64,000 nt of DNA from Taxillus chinensis. Taxonomy: Eukaryota > Streptophyta > Magnoliopsida > Santalales > Loranthaceae. The stretch spans positions 5,239,826 to 5,303,825 of the forward strand of contig CM042090.1 of NCBI GenBank assembly GCA_023512835.1. Reading direction: 5' to 3'. Made by a program: the position numbers and the translations under genes. Positions 10,434-21,066 of the stretch are shown here, piece after piece (the first letter of the stretch is position 1; each line of letters begins with the position of its first letter). The notes under the pieces were generated by a model. It saw only the letters and a list, made by a program, of their open reading frames with translations. It was not told the origin of the DNA and did not search any database.

Positions 10434-11686
10434 CGGTCACGGTTAGTTGTACATCTTGGTGGGACCAAGATGTACCATGCTGTGAGGAGGCAATATTGGT
10501 GGCCAGGCCTGAAAAGGCCGTTGCTTGATTATGTGAGGGAGGTGTTTGACCTGTCGCCGGTCATGCAGAACACCTGAGATCAGCCGGGTGAGTTGCAGTC
10601 AATGCCAGTGCCAGAGTGGAAATGGGACCACGTGACCATGGATTTGTCACTGGACTTCCTCGTTCCAGGGGACACGACACTATATGGGTTATTGTGGACC
10701 GATTGACCAAATTGGCGCATTTTATTTCGATTCGGAAACAGACCCGGTGAGGACTTTGGGACAGAGGTATCTTGATGTTATTGTGCGGTTGCATGGAGTC
10801 CCTTTGTCTATTGTATCCGATCGGGATGCCAGGTTCACATCTCGGTTTTGGAGACAGTTGCAGCGAGCTTTGGGTACCAAGGTGAAACCGAGTATAGATT
10901 TTCATCCTGCGGACGGATGGTCAATCGGAGTGGACGATTCGGACGCTCGAGGAAATATTGCGTGCCTGTGTCCTAGATTTTGGAGGTGGTTTGGGAGACT
11001 CACCTTCCTTTGGTGGAGTTCTCTTATAACGACAGTTATCAGGCCACGATTGGGATGGCTCCGTATGCGGCACTGTATGGGTGGCCTTGTAGGTCACCTT
11101 TGTATTGGGCACAGACAAGAGAGACAGTGGTTCTCGGTCCCGATATGGTTCGAAAGACCACGAAGATAGGCAGTTGATTCGACAGCGTATGTTGACAGCG
11201 GAAAGTAGGCAGAAGTCCTACACGGATCAGAGGCGTCGACCTTTGCAGTTTGAGGTGGGTGATCGTGTATTTTTGTGGGTCTCACCGTGTTGAAGGCATC
11301 AGAGGTTTGGGCGTGGATCCAAACTCTCCCTTCATTTTGTGGGGCCATTTGAGATTATTGCCACCGTGGGCGCAGTGGATTACCGATTAGCTTTGCCACC
11401 AGAGTTGGCACGAGTACATGATGTGTTTCATGTGTCTCAGTTGAGATGGTATCACCCATATCCTTCTCATGTGTTGGACTATCGCGAGATAGACTTGGCT
11501 GATGGTGGTGCCATTGTTGAGATGTCGGCACAGATTTTGGACAGGCGGGAGCAAGTCTTGTGGGGCAAGACGATCCCACTAGTCCGAGTGTTATGGCGAC
11601 ACCGAGGCATGGAGGAGCAAACTTGGGAGAAAGAGATCCAGATGCGGGTTCTTCATCCTAAGCTATTCAAGGACGATCAGTCCTGA
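10341..11686 (+). pseudogene. Ty3/gypsy chromovirus integrase with chromodomain, decayed
   Basis: The plus strand encodes the end of a gypsy polyprotein in several frames. The order is: an integrase N-terminal zinc-finger region (EFHRSRLVVHLGGTKMY, second half degenerate); the DDE core (a first Asp near 10637, the [13 protein letters not shown] motif near 10840, and the DGQSE segment with the catalytic Glu near 10915-10930); then the GPFEII...[17 protein letters not shown] linker region and a C-terminal chromodomain ([14 protein letters not shown]), ending in TGA at 11684-11686. At least four frame changes and internal stops make it inactive. The chromodomain and the lineage motifs fit the Tekay/Del group; that assignment is inferred. 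Confidence 0.8.
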
Positions 11687-12032
11687 GGTGGGGAGGATGT
11701 GAGGGCCTTCCTTGAGGTATGAGTTATATTTTATGCATTCGTTTTGCATATGATTTGTACCCTTATGTGGTTATGCTTGAGATGTGGTTTGAGATGTGGC
11801 TAAGCTTGGTTTAGCTTGTTGTTGTTGATTAAGCTTGGTTTAGCTTGTTGTTGTTAAATCTTATGAGCCTTTTTGGCTTGTTGTGAGTTGCATTACACAT
11901 GTGTGGTTGGTGATCATGTTAATGATCATGTGTTTGTGTCTTGTTGTTGTGCGGTGCTTGAGCTTGAATTTTGCTATGTCCTTTGGGCATGTGTTTTATT
12001 TTCGAGGACGAAAAGTCCTACGGTAGGGAGGA
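11687..12032 (+). mobile_element. 3' internal region and polypurine tracts of the chromovirus
   Basis: Right after the pol stop is gaggtggggaggatgtgag (about 11687-11705). About 330 bases later gaggacgaaaagtcc precedes GGTAGGGAGGA (12022-12032), which abuts the LTR start TGTACAGACC. The second is the polypurine tract used for the LTR at 12033. The first looks like another tract. The stretch between holds repeated taagcttggtttagcttgttg and no gene. Confidence 0.6.
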
Positions 12033-12419
12033 TGTACAGACCCATATTTGGGTAGGGCTGAGAGATAGTCTTTCTCTGTTACTAAAAACATCTAGACAAT
12101 ATTGTGTTCGTCAATGTGAGCATTTTGACTGTAATTGGGCCTAATTCGGGTTGGGGCCCCGAGTGGCCTAATTGTTGACTTTTCGGGGTTTATTAGTTGA
12201 CCTTGCGTTTGAGCGGTCAATTGGGTTAGAAAATATATTGAAAGTGATGTTCTCGTCATTTTGAGCATTTTGATTGTACTTAGGCTCAATTTGGAGTCCG
12301 TGACCTCGAGAGCTCAATTAATATTTTTGGGATTTATTAATAAAAGAAAATATAAATCTAAATAGGAAGAGAGTAAGAGCTTCCACGTTACATTTCATTG
12401 TTCATACATTGGAGAGCTT

Positions 12420-12451
<32 letters not shown>

Positions 12452-12665
12452 AGCTTGGAGCCTTCGCTTTGGGGCGTTTTAAGCTTGTTCGATCATCAAG
12501 AATCATTCCGGGTAGGTGTTCCCTTGATGTATGATCGTACGGGGTTGCATGATTGAGACAGCACTCGCGGTGTAGTCTCTATTGATGCTAGTCACCAACC
12601 CCTTGACCTTTCGGGTGCGGGCAAGGGGAAGTCATGTTCTTGGTTCTGGGTTCCCTGGAATTTGG
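12033..12665 (+). mobile_element. Chromovirus 3' LTR
   Basis: The LTR begins TGTACAGACC after a polypurine tract. It shares its first part with 1267-1745. It contains a GA microsatellite (12421-12450), a possible splice donor (CGGGTAGGTG near 12510) and the accccttgacctttcgggtg segment also seen in reverse at 1-60. It ends near ttgggggcg at about 12665, where sequence matching 25S rDNA takes over. The exact end is uncertain because the two overlap in pattern. Confidence 0.65.
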
Positions 12666-12667
12666 GG

Positions 12668-12870
12668 GCGTGATAGCTATCATGTGTTAGATTATGATTG
12701 AACGCCTCTAAGTTAGAATTCGGGCTAACCACGACTGATGCACCTAGTGCTCATTTGTCGACCCTCAATAGGGGCTCTTGGGTCTCCAAAGTCACGTGTC
12801 GAAGGCATTCACCTCATGGTAGACAAGCCGCGATGGATGCCTTGATTTTTAATTCCTCAATCCACATTGG
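12668..12870 (+). pseudogene. Degenerate 25S rRNA 3' end relic
   Basis: The stretch agctatcatgtgttagatt followed by attgaacgcctctaagttag, cgggcta, tcgaccctcaatagg, cacgtgtcg and gccttgat follows, in order, the 3' end of plant 25S rRNA. Most differences from the conserved rRNA are C to T or G to A. The last part (after 12850) fades out. This recognition is from knowledge of the conserved sequence, not from an alignment program. Confidence 0.75.
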
Positions 12871-12940
12871 TCTATACCCCAAGTCGATCGATAAATCGGT
12901 TGTTGGCTATTCCATATTCGACCAAGGTGCATCACCAACT

Positions 12941-13135
12941 AGGATTTCCTAGTAAATGCGAGTTATCGACTCACATTGACTATGTCCCTGCCCTTTGTAC
13001 ATACCGCCTGTTGCTCCTACCAATTGAATGATCCGATAAAGTGTTCGGATCAAGGCGATGTGGGCGTTCAATGCCCTGTGACATCATGAGAAGTCCATTG
13101 AACTTAATCATTTAGAGAAAGAAAAACATCAATTA
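12941..13135 (+). pseudogene. Degenerate 18S rRNA 3' end relic
   Basis: The sequence ttcctagtaa, tgcgagttat, tatgtccctgccctttgtac, taccgcctgttgctcctacc, tccgataaagtgttcggatc, gagaagtccattgaac and atcatttagag follows the 3' region of 18S rRNA used for universal primers. It is riddled with C-to-T and G-to-A changes. The copy stops before the end of the gene. It lies only about 70 bases after the 25S relic and in the same orientation. It cannot be functional. Confidence 0.85.
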
Positions 13136-13559
13136 AGACCTTCAACTTTAGTTGATTATTTTCAATTTCAAGATGACATTGTTTATTCAATACCTTGTAT
13201 ATATATTAAGGTTGGTTCATCAAATCAAGCATTCTTTAACTCATAGCTTCAATAGATGAAATAAAATCCTTCCCTCCATGAGACAAAATTGACACTTTTC
13301 TCTATTTCTAACACTTGTCAAACTTCTATTTTTTTTAAATATTAGTATTTGCATATTCTAATCATATCATTTAAGAATACATTATTACACTATCAAAAAT
13401 TATATATATTTTAAGTTTTTAATTGGATGTTTTTTTAAAAAAATAAAAATATGGTAATCTAGAAAACTAGGCATTTGAAATTCGAGTTGTGGATAGGTTG
13501 GGTTTAGGAATGATAATTGTTGGATTGAACCTAGAATTTGGAAGATGGAGATGAAACCA
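13136..13559. other. AT-rich intergenic stretch
   Basis: No coding frame, repeat unit or RNA gene was seen here. It separates the rDNA relic from the copia-type LTR. Confidence 0.5.
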
Positions 13560-14883
13560 TATGTAGTTTGATTTGAGATATGTCATTTCTTTATCTCTAA
13601 CATGTTGCAAAAGATAAGCTTAAACGTCAAACTCGAGATTCACTCGTGAGCAATACATAAGGACAGAAACATAATCCTAATCCAGATCATTGTGAGTGTC
13701 GACAAATGACTCGATAAATAACCGAGTTATAAGAAGATACTGAGTAAGGAACATTAGCGTGGACTAAGGATAAAAAGACACGAAATAAGAATATGAGTCT
13801 TCCACTCGCACGGACTAAAGGACATACAAATATGGAATAAAGATTAGAGTCTTCTACACGAACAAAGTAAGGAAGTGAAAACGTGAAATAAGGATATGGT
13901 TCTTCCACTCACACGGACTAAGGACATGAAGACACGAAATAAGGATCCGAGTCTTATACACGAACGGAGTAAGGAAGTGAAGATGTGGAATAAGGATCTG
14001 AGTCTTCTATTCGCACGGATTAATGACATGAAGACATGAAATAAAGATCCGAGTTTTCAACCCGCACGGAGTAAGGAAATGAAAACGTGGAATAAGGGAT
14101 CCGAACATTCAATTGACATAGAGTAAGAAACTCTAATATAGAATAAGGAATCCTAGCATGACATTAATATAGAATAAGGAACCTTGATGTGGAATAAGCA
14201 TCTAAGCCTTTCATTACCACGGAATAAGTCTTCATACTTGGAATAAGAAAATATGGCTCCAATTACTCGCTAAGTCGGATCAGCGCATTCAAACTCAATA
14301 ACTCGTTGTGTCCCAATGTAAGATAAGATTTGTTGAAAACCTTTATATCATCTTACATGTGGATCATTTGGATGCGTTGACAAAACCTTTAATGAGAACG
14401 AAACTATGTGAAGCAAATTTAATACACTTACACTTTCAATATCTCGAGCTTCACATCTGCATCATTTAAAGAATAGATAATTTCCAAGGAAAAGATCATC
14501 AATGCAGCTTATCACCCAAGAAGCAATGTTAAAGTTCCAAAATGTCTACTCAAGGGATGTATATAAATATACAGTCGTGTATACTTGTAATTGTGTGCTC
14601 TGAATTTAAATTCTGTATAAGAGTGTGCATAATAGAATAGTCTAAAAGTGTTACTTTAAACAAAGAGAGATACTTCTTCGGTAGATAAAAAGCTAGTGCA
14701 AATAGCTTTATCTGCCTTTTATTTTATTATAATTATTATTTGATAATAAAATAAAATACTTCCACTATAACCGATTGTCTTCCGCATCGATTTTATCTTT
14801 CAGTTAGTATTATTGTCCAAATAGAAGAGTAAGAATTTTTCAAAGAGCCTATTCATCCCACTTTAAGCTCTCAGGGACCAACA
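13560..14883 (+). mobile_element. Copia-type LTR, plus orientation, diverged
   Basis: Read on the plus strand it parallels the minus-oriented LTR 3597-5001. Shared features are tttgatttgaga near the start, an array of gagtaaggaa and ggaataaggat motifs (about 13740-14230), a TATA box TATATAAATA (about 14560-14570), and the end at agcctattcatccca...gggaccaaca (14883). The start is approximate, since the 5' end is not clear. No coding region is attached to it in this window. Confidence 0.6.
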
Positions 14884-15249
14884 ATAATGAAATGGATCGG
14901 GACCAAATAGTAAGTAATCCGAACTCCACTTTGGATGAGTCCGAGTCCTTGTCACATTCTCAAAATAACTTTCTTAAAATAACTTTCTTAATGGCCACAT
15001 TCTCAAAATAACTTTCTTAACATCAAATATAAATTATAAGTTATGCTAACACATATACGGATCCTTACAAATACTCGTCCTTGTCCCATTGTCTCTTCAA
15101 ATTGGGGCAGATTGGAAAAATTATCATCCTCGATCAAATTGATTGGGAGGTCAAATCATACTCGTTAATTGTTAATCTGTCAATCTACCTACAACCTCGA
15201 TAACCGGTGAGTTTATTATATGAATGTGGTGTCAAATGCATGACAGATA
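14884..15249. other. Intergenic stretch with a short tandem repeat
   Basis: The string attctcaaaataactttctt occurs at about 14957 and 15000. There is otherwise no recognisable feature. Confidence 0.4.
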
Positions 15250-15495
15250 GAGTGAACATTAATGCAATTTGCATCATTCAAACAAGTAGTAAATTCACAT
15301 AAAAAATAATCTCATTGGAATCATTAATCCCAATTAAAACATGCATGACTTTTTATATAGATTTAGACTATAGTTTAAATGCAAGAAGCATCAATACAAT
15401 ATATGAACTAACATCTAATGTGATTATTAAATTTGTAATGCTATTAAACCTATCTAACAAAGCAAAAGGATGAGAAGTGCTCACCACTTGTTAAA
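15250..15495. repeat. Left arm of a long inverted repeat
   Basis: The reverse complement of this segment matches 17264-17497 over its whole length (gtggtgagcacttctcatcc, ttttgctttgttagatagg, gagattattttttatg, ttgaatgatgca). The arms are about 240 bp, imperfect, and about 1.8 kb apart. Confidence 0.75.
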
Positions 15496-16808
15496 TAATA
15501 TGATAATCAAGGATTGAAAGGAAGATAAACAAACAAATAAAAGATTTCAATAAGGAGTTATACTACATGCAAGCTAGTACTGGCACAAACCGACATCTTG
15601 ATTGTTGATTTTATTTTTAAAAGCAAATCAATGGTCAGGACTATGGAGTGCATGTACACATGCTTGTATTAAGAATTTCTCTTGGAAGAGGGAATAGAGA
15701 AGTTTATAAGGTTTTTTTATTTGCGATAGATCAAGAAACCTAGACATTGGATGGTCGAAACCATAAATAGGAGAAAAATGGAAATTCAATGAATGTTTTA
15801 AAAATGGTGCCTCAGTTGGAGGCTCAAAAGCCATATGTGCACCTTTAATTACCTTATATTAGTGATTGATTATAAGTTTTATGAACATTTCAAAACTTCA
15901 ATTGTCAATATAGGGTATGTGGCTAATGGTGAGACACATGACTCCTTTCAATGATACTAATGAAGTTTTCATTGAGACTCTCATCTCAAAAAAATAGTCA
16001 ACTATAGGAAGGATTTCTTAAACAATAAGATAACCCGGAATAAGGTATATACTATTTCTATAAAGTTTTTTTAGTTAGAAAAATGTCAATCAAGGTAATG
16101 ATTTGCATTCTTGGTAATCTTTTTAATCCTTTTGGGTATAATTATGGGTAGTTATTTTTCCTTTTCTTTTTTCCAATCTTTTCCAAATGGGTAGTTGTAT
16201 AATTTTGGATAGTTAAATCCCTCCTATGTATATAAGTGGTAAGCGTGTTTATTTCAATTCTTATTTGCGTGCATCTACAAGTTTCATTTGATGTATGTGT
16301 ATGTGTATAAGGGTTGTTGATGCATTAGACAACATCAACATGTATGGGATGAGGCAAAGAGATCAATAATCATGAATTATGGAGTCTACTCATAATAATT
16401 AATAAGTTAAGTTGATTTGTGAGCATAAGAGTTAACTTGATTTTCAGTTTGTCCATTAACTTCACAAATCAATTTTAAATGAGTTGAACTAACAATACTT
16501 TTTTTTAGCCAAACATCAAGCAATTTGACTCATTTACAATCTAGACATTAGTCCATATAACCATTATGGTAGTTTGTGTTCTTGTTATGAGCTATTAAGC
16601 TAGTGTTCAACACATGTTAAATGGATTGCCGTTTTGTTCTCAGGTAGTTTGTGTTTTTTTAATGAACAAGTTTCAACATGATCTTCAAGGAGTATAGCCA
16701 TAATAAGCCAAAAAAAAGTGTTAGTGGCAAGCGACTTGGAGCTAGAGGAGTAATAACAATGAAAATTGTGATTAAGGATTTGTTGACTCAAAATACCAAT
16801 TTATATTA

Positions 16809-16952
16809 ATGAGCGAGGAAGTTGAAGGAGAAAACAAATCAACATTTAACAACTACATTGGTGTTATTGTTCAAGTCCATGTCTACATTACTTACAAGAT
16901 ATTGACTAACATTCCAACGGAGTACAAAGATAAATTATGGGATGACTTGAAG
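16809..16952 (+). pseudogene. Exon fragment of a plant En/Spm (Ptta)-type transposase
   Basis: An open frame from ATG 16809 to a splice-donor-like AAG/GTAATA at 16952/16953 encodes a peptide with GENKSTFNNYIGVIVQVHV and PTEYKDKLWDDLK. This pattern (a conserved Gly-Val segment, then a 'P..YK.KLW' segment just before an intron) is characteristic of the plant Ptta/En/Spm transposase-like family. The exon sits between the arms of the 15250/17264 inverted repeat. The adjoining sequence is broken. The family call is from motif recognition. Confidence 0.5.
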
Positions 16953-17263
16953 GTAATAAATATTTTTATAAGTATGTCATCTAATTGATTTGCTTATGTA
17001 TTGTGACTTAATTAAATATGCAAAGTTACTAAAGACTCGATGAATATTAGTGGGCCTAAAAGAATTAAATTTTATAAAACCCACACCTTTCGAAAAAAAG
17101 TCCCCCCCCTCCCAAAATGTGGTAAAAAGGATTGATTTGGTTTCCTTACCATCTATTGTGATAAGCTTGCTCCTTATTATCTTGTTAATAAACTTTTAAA
17201 TGTTTCTATTATTAATTTTATAGTCATTTTGGACCTACCAATTATATTGTTGCTCAAATTATT

Positions 17264-17497
17264 CAAAAGTGGTGAGCACTTCTCATCCTTTTGCTTTGTT
17301 AGATAGGTTTAATAGCGTTCAAAATTTAATATTCATTTTAGATGTTAGCTTATATATTGTGTTGATACTTCTTGTAAAAACCATGCATAATCTAAATTTA
17401 TATAAAAGGCTTTGCAAGTTTAAACTTAGACTTATGATTTTAATGAGATTATTTTTTATGCAAATTTACTACATGTTTGAATGATGCAGATTGGAAT
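17264..17497. repeat. Right arm of the long inverted repeat
   Basis: It is the partner of 15250-15495. Outward of the arms similarity fades, and no clear target duplication could be found. Confidence 0.75.
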
Positions 17498-18313
17498 AAT
17501 ATTATTTATATGGTTAATCTTACATCACTTGTCACGAAAAGCCTCTTTATTTAACAAAAAATAGCATTAAATTTAGAATCAAAGGTTATTTTATTGAATA
17601 AATAATAAATACAAATAAAATTATAATTATTCACTTTTGAAAAATTACACACTTGACAAAAGCACAACTAATTAGAAAGTAGTGTTGAAATACATAGTTA
17701 AATCAAAACATTTACATGATAAATAATAAGTATTGTTGATTGATACATAACATTTAGCGATAATGTTTTCTCCATCTAGAACTTTGAATTTAAAATATTG
17801 TGCTTGGATTGTACTAAGTGAATAGAATTATGATAAAATATTTTTCTAGTCGATGATTTTCTTTCTTTTTCACAAACCTCAATTTAAATTCATTGGTTAA
17901 TTGAAATAAGTGAAGAATATTAAAATAAGTTAAAAGTATAATGATCAACAATATATCAATGTGAATAGTAACATATTGAATATTTAGCTAAGAAAAATTA
18001 ATATTTAAAAAATAAAATTGTATGTTAAAATTTAAGGGTATTTTTATCTATTTGAATTTACATCTTGATGCCAAATTTAATATTTTAAGAACTGAAATTC
18101 TTTAAAAAAGATAGAGTATATGCTACTTGATAAAACACTACTAAAAAATTATAGTGACATACTCGTATCCAAATAAATAGCATTTTATATTTATAATATT
18201 ATACTCCTTGTTTATAGGTTATTTTAATATTTTTCATATTTTTTTAAAAAATATAATAATAATAATAATAACAATGCCAGCCGTCAGCCAGCCGTCACTC
18301 GCTCCCTTTCCCT
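17498..18313. other. AT-rich intergenic region
   Basis: Very AT-rich with short homopolymers and an (ATA)n tract near 18254-18271. No gene or mobile element was recognised. Confidence 0.5.
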
Positions 18314-18320
18314 TATATAA
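18314..18320 (+). promoter_or_regulatory. TATA box of the CCCH-like gene
   Basis: CTTATATAAGCC (TATATAA at 18314-18320) is followed by a CT-rich 5' leader with repeated gctctctgctctctg and gatccgatccgatcc (18390-18485). It fits a plant core promoter with a start near 18345-18350. The leader up to the ATG at 18763 is about 400 bases and may contain an intron. Confidence 0.5.
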
Positions 18321-18762
18321 GCCATCTCCGCCGACATTACATGGTCACCTGACTTCATACACACGCACATACATCGACGTAGAGTTTACGCTGCTCTCTT
18401 GCGTCTTACGCTCTCTGCTCTCTGCTCTCTTGCGTCTTACGCTCTCTGCTCTCTGCTCTCTGCTCCGATCCGATCCGATCCGTCAAAGATTTCGATCAAG
18501 TTCTAGGGTTTCGTAACGTAAATCATCAGCATCGATTTCGAATTCCATTTTGGGGGCTTCGAGAACCTCGATTTGGGAATTTATTGCTCTAACGAGTAAC
18601 GACGAACGAAACGCAAGCAAGCAAGCAAGGCTTTTTGTTGGAATCAATTCGAATCTTCTTTAAGAGTTTGCTCGCATTTATAGGGTTTCGTTTTCGATTT
18701 GTTTTTTAAATTTCATTTGCTTCGTTTTGTTTTGTTGTTCGTTTGCTTTTTGTTTGTTTCTT

Positions 18763-19942
18763 ATGATGGATGCAGGTGGAGTTGTTCTTGTTCCAGTTCA
18801 AACCCCAGCCCGACGAAGGCGACCAAGGAGAAGACCAGCGAGAAACGGCAGACGGGGTGGAAAAGAGGATGGAGGTACCATCGATCCAATATCACTCTCT
18901 CTTTATAACCCCAAGTGCATGATTGGTTATGATACAACTTTACTGGGAACTGCTGTTGATGCTGAGAATGAACAAGAAATTTATGAGGCTATGCTGCGAA
19001 ATCATTTGTTGAACCAAAAGAGGGTTTATGGTTTGAGAGCAACAGTTGGTCAGGACACCTCCATAAGCAGTCGCCTCGGGGGAAGGATTAAACTTCCGGT
19101 TTATAATGGTTGTCAAGCGGCAAGGGGAGCTGTTTGGGACAGATTGTCACCCGAAATGCCTAAACGCCGAAGCTTGCGAGATAGAATCAAATGGCCAGTG
19201 GAGCCAATGCATTTGGGCAATGACGGGAGCAATGTCAGAGAAGACCTTTCGTTAGGAGAAACTTGCTGGATGACACTGCTTTTGCCGGTCCAAAAAGTAC
19301 TGCAGGGCTGAAAACTGGCAAGTCGGCTAGAAAGGACTCGTTGCATTCCTCCTTTGAAGGGCCAAAGCCTCTCAGTGTTATTCTAAAGCGGAAAAGAGAA
19401 GCTAGTGGTGTGACTGCCCCCAAAACTACGGATGAAGAGGCGGCTCAAAAAAACAAGAGGAAGCGAAGTCTGGGTTCTGGGATATCAGCAGTTGCTGGGA
19501 CCAGCAATGGTGTTTGTTCAACACATACCAAAGAAATTTCGAGTGATCACGGGCAGAACGAAAAGGTGGTATCAGTTGCTGGGCCGGGCAATGTTGTTTG
19601 TCCACCGCCTGCTAAAGAGATTGCCAGCAATCATGCACTCAATGACAAGGTGGACTGCAAATCTCCTGAAGGTGTCCCTGAGAATGCATTGGTAGATGGG
19701 GTTGTTGTGTATCTGATCAAGGGGATGAGGACTATGAGTATCTCTGCCTCTTAAGGGGATTTCCAGAGATCCAGCAATGCAGTTTGTTCACCATCTGATG
19801 GGTCAGAAATTGATCATTGAGGGTATGAGGACAATGAGCATCTCGCAGTATGAAATATGATGGCATAAATGGAGGTGGAAATTCTGACCCTGACGATGTT
19901 GAAGATGCAGATGACCTTGTTAAGTTCTTAGGCAATGGTTGA
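18763..19942 (+). pseudogene. Frame-broken gene resembling the C-terminal part of plant CCCH zinc-finger proteins
   Basis: The first frame opens at ATG 18763 and runs to 19311. It has an Arg/Gly-rich N-terminus (residues about 15-40), then a segment ISSRLGGRIKLP and RRSLRDRIKWP. Near 19255 the homologous frame shifts by one; the ORF 19263-19754 carries FEGPKPLSVILKRKR and Lys/Arg-rich stretches. A further shift near 19705 leads to an acidic tail (DPDDVEDADDLVKFLGNG) ending in TGA at 19940-19942. The motifs resemble the C-terminal region of plant CCCH proteins of the Arabidopsis C3H17 type. No CCCH finger itself is visible, so the family call is tentative. A promoter-like TATA and CT-rich leader remain, so it may be a young pseudogene or carry sequence errors. 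Confidence 0.5.
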
Positions 19943-21066
19943 AGAGAGCAAACCATATTAGCAGTGTGTTGAATTGTGCAAATTCCCTCCCCCCTGCCCC
20001 CATTGTATTTCCTAGCATGTAATGATATTCATAACATAATCTGAGATAGTGGTCATTTTTTTTACCGAATTAGTATTATGATTATTGTTATTATTATAAT
20101 TATTACTACTTGTGGAATTCATAACATAATCAAAATGTGGTCATATTTTTTTACTTTACACTGCACGTTTCGTTTTTTATTATTATTATTTATTATTATT
20201 ATTACTTGTGTGCAAAAGCAACACCAGGCATTGATTAAATGATTGATGCTGGTGTATTAAATTTTTTTTTTGAAAATTCAAAATGCTATCAATATAATAT
20301 TAATAAAGAAAGATCAAAAGGAAAAAATTAAAATAACTATTGTTAATATGTTACAATGTATTTTTTTTAAATAAAATTTTTCATGTTTTTACAATAATAA
20401 AATTTAATATAATTAAATCCTAATGATTGGATAATTTTCCTTTAAGCTTAGTATCACCACACGCATTTTATCATAAAAAGCAATTAATGTGATATTTTTG
20501 ATGACGTTATGTAACGATGAGGATGCATTCTGATTAATTTACTATCAGCATTGATTTTTTTTAGTAATATTAACTAAAAATACGTGACTTGCTGGACGTT
20601 CCCACTTTGGTAAATACTCATCGTTTTATTTGTTCGATGTTTAACAAGAACCTCAAGCAGAGATCCAATGGTACATCCGATCGTTTCATCTGATAAAATA
20701 TCATAACTCTACAAATTGCTGCAATAATAATAATAATAATAATAATAACCAAAGACGTCCAAACACTAACGTTCCTATTAACTAACTCTTTAATTTCACG
20801 TATAAGCGAAATGAAACCCGAAATTACAGGCGATATCGTAATTTTTAATTAACGAAAAAAAAAACAAATATATTGTGGCTAATATATCAACAACTGCCCC
20901 AACGTACAAGATGCACAAGATGCACACGTACACTAACAATATATATGAGCTATACAAAAAATGCACTGGTACACTAACAAGATATATATATATATATATA
21001 TATATATGGGCATTATCCATGTGACCATGGATAATCAATCCATTTTCACTGCTAAATGATCGAGAT
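19943..21066. other. Intergenic region between convergent genes
   Basis: AT-rich, with an (AAT)n tract at about 20722-20750 and a (TA)n tract at about 20980-21007. It holds the 3' sides of the gene at 18763 (+) and the MLO gene (-). No additional gene was recognised. Confidence 0.6.

Noticed and set aside
12941..13135. Functional 18S rRNA gene
   Set aside because: Only the 3' part is present, with many transitions at positions that are invariant in real rRNA.
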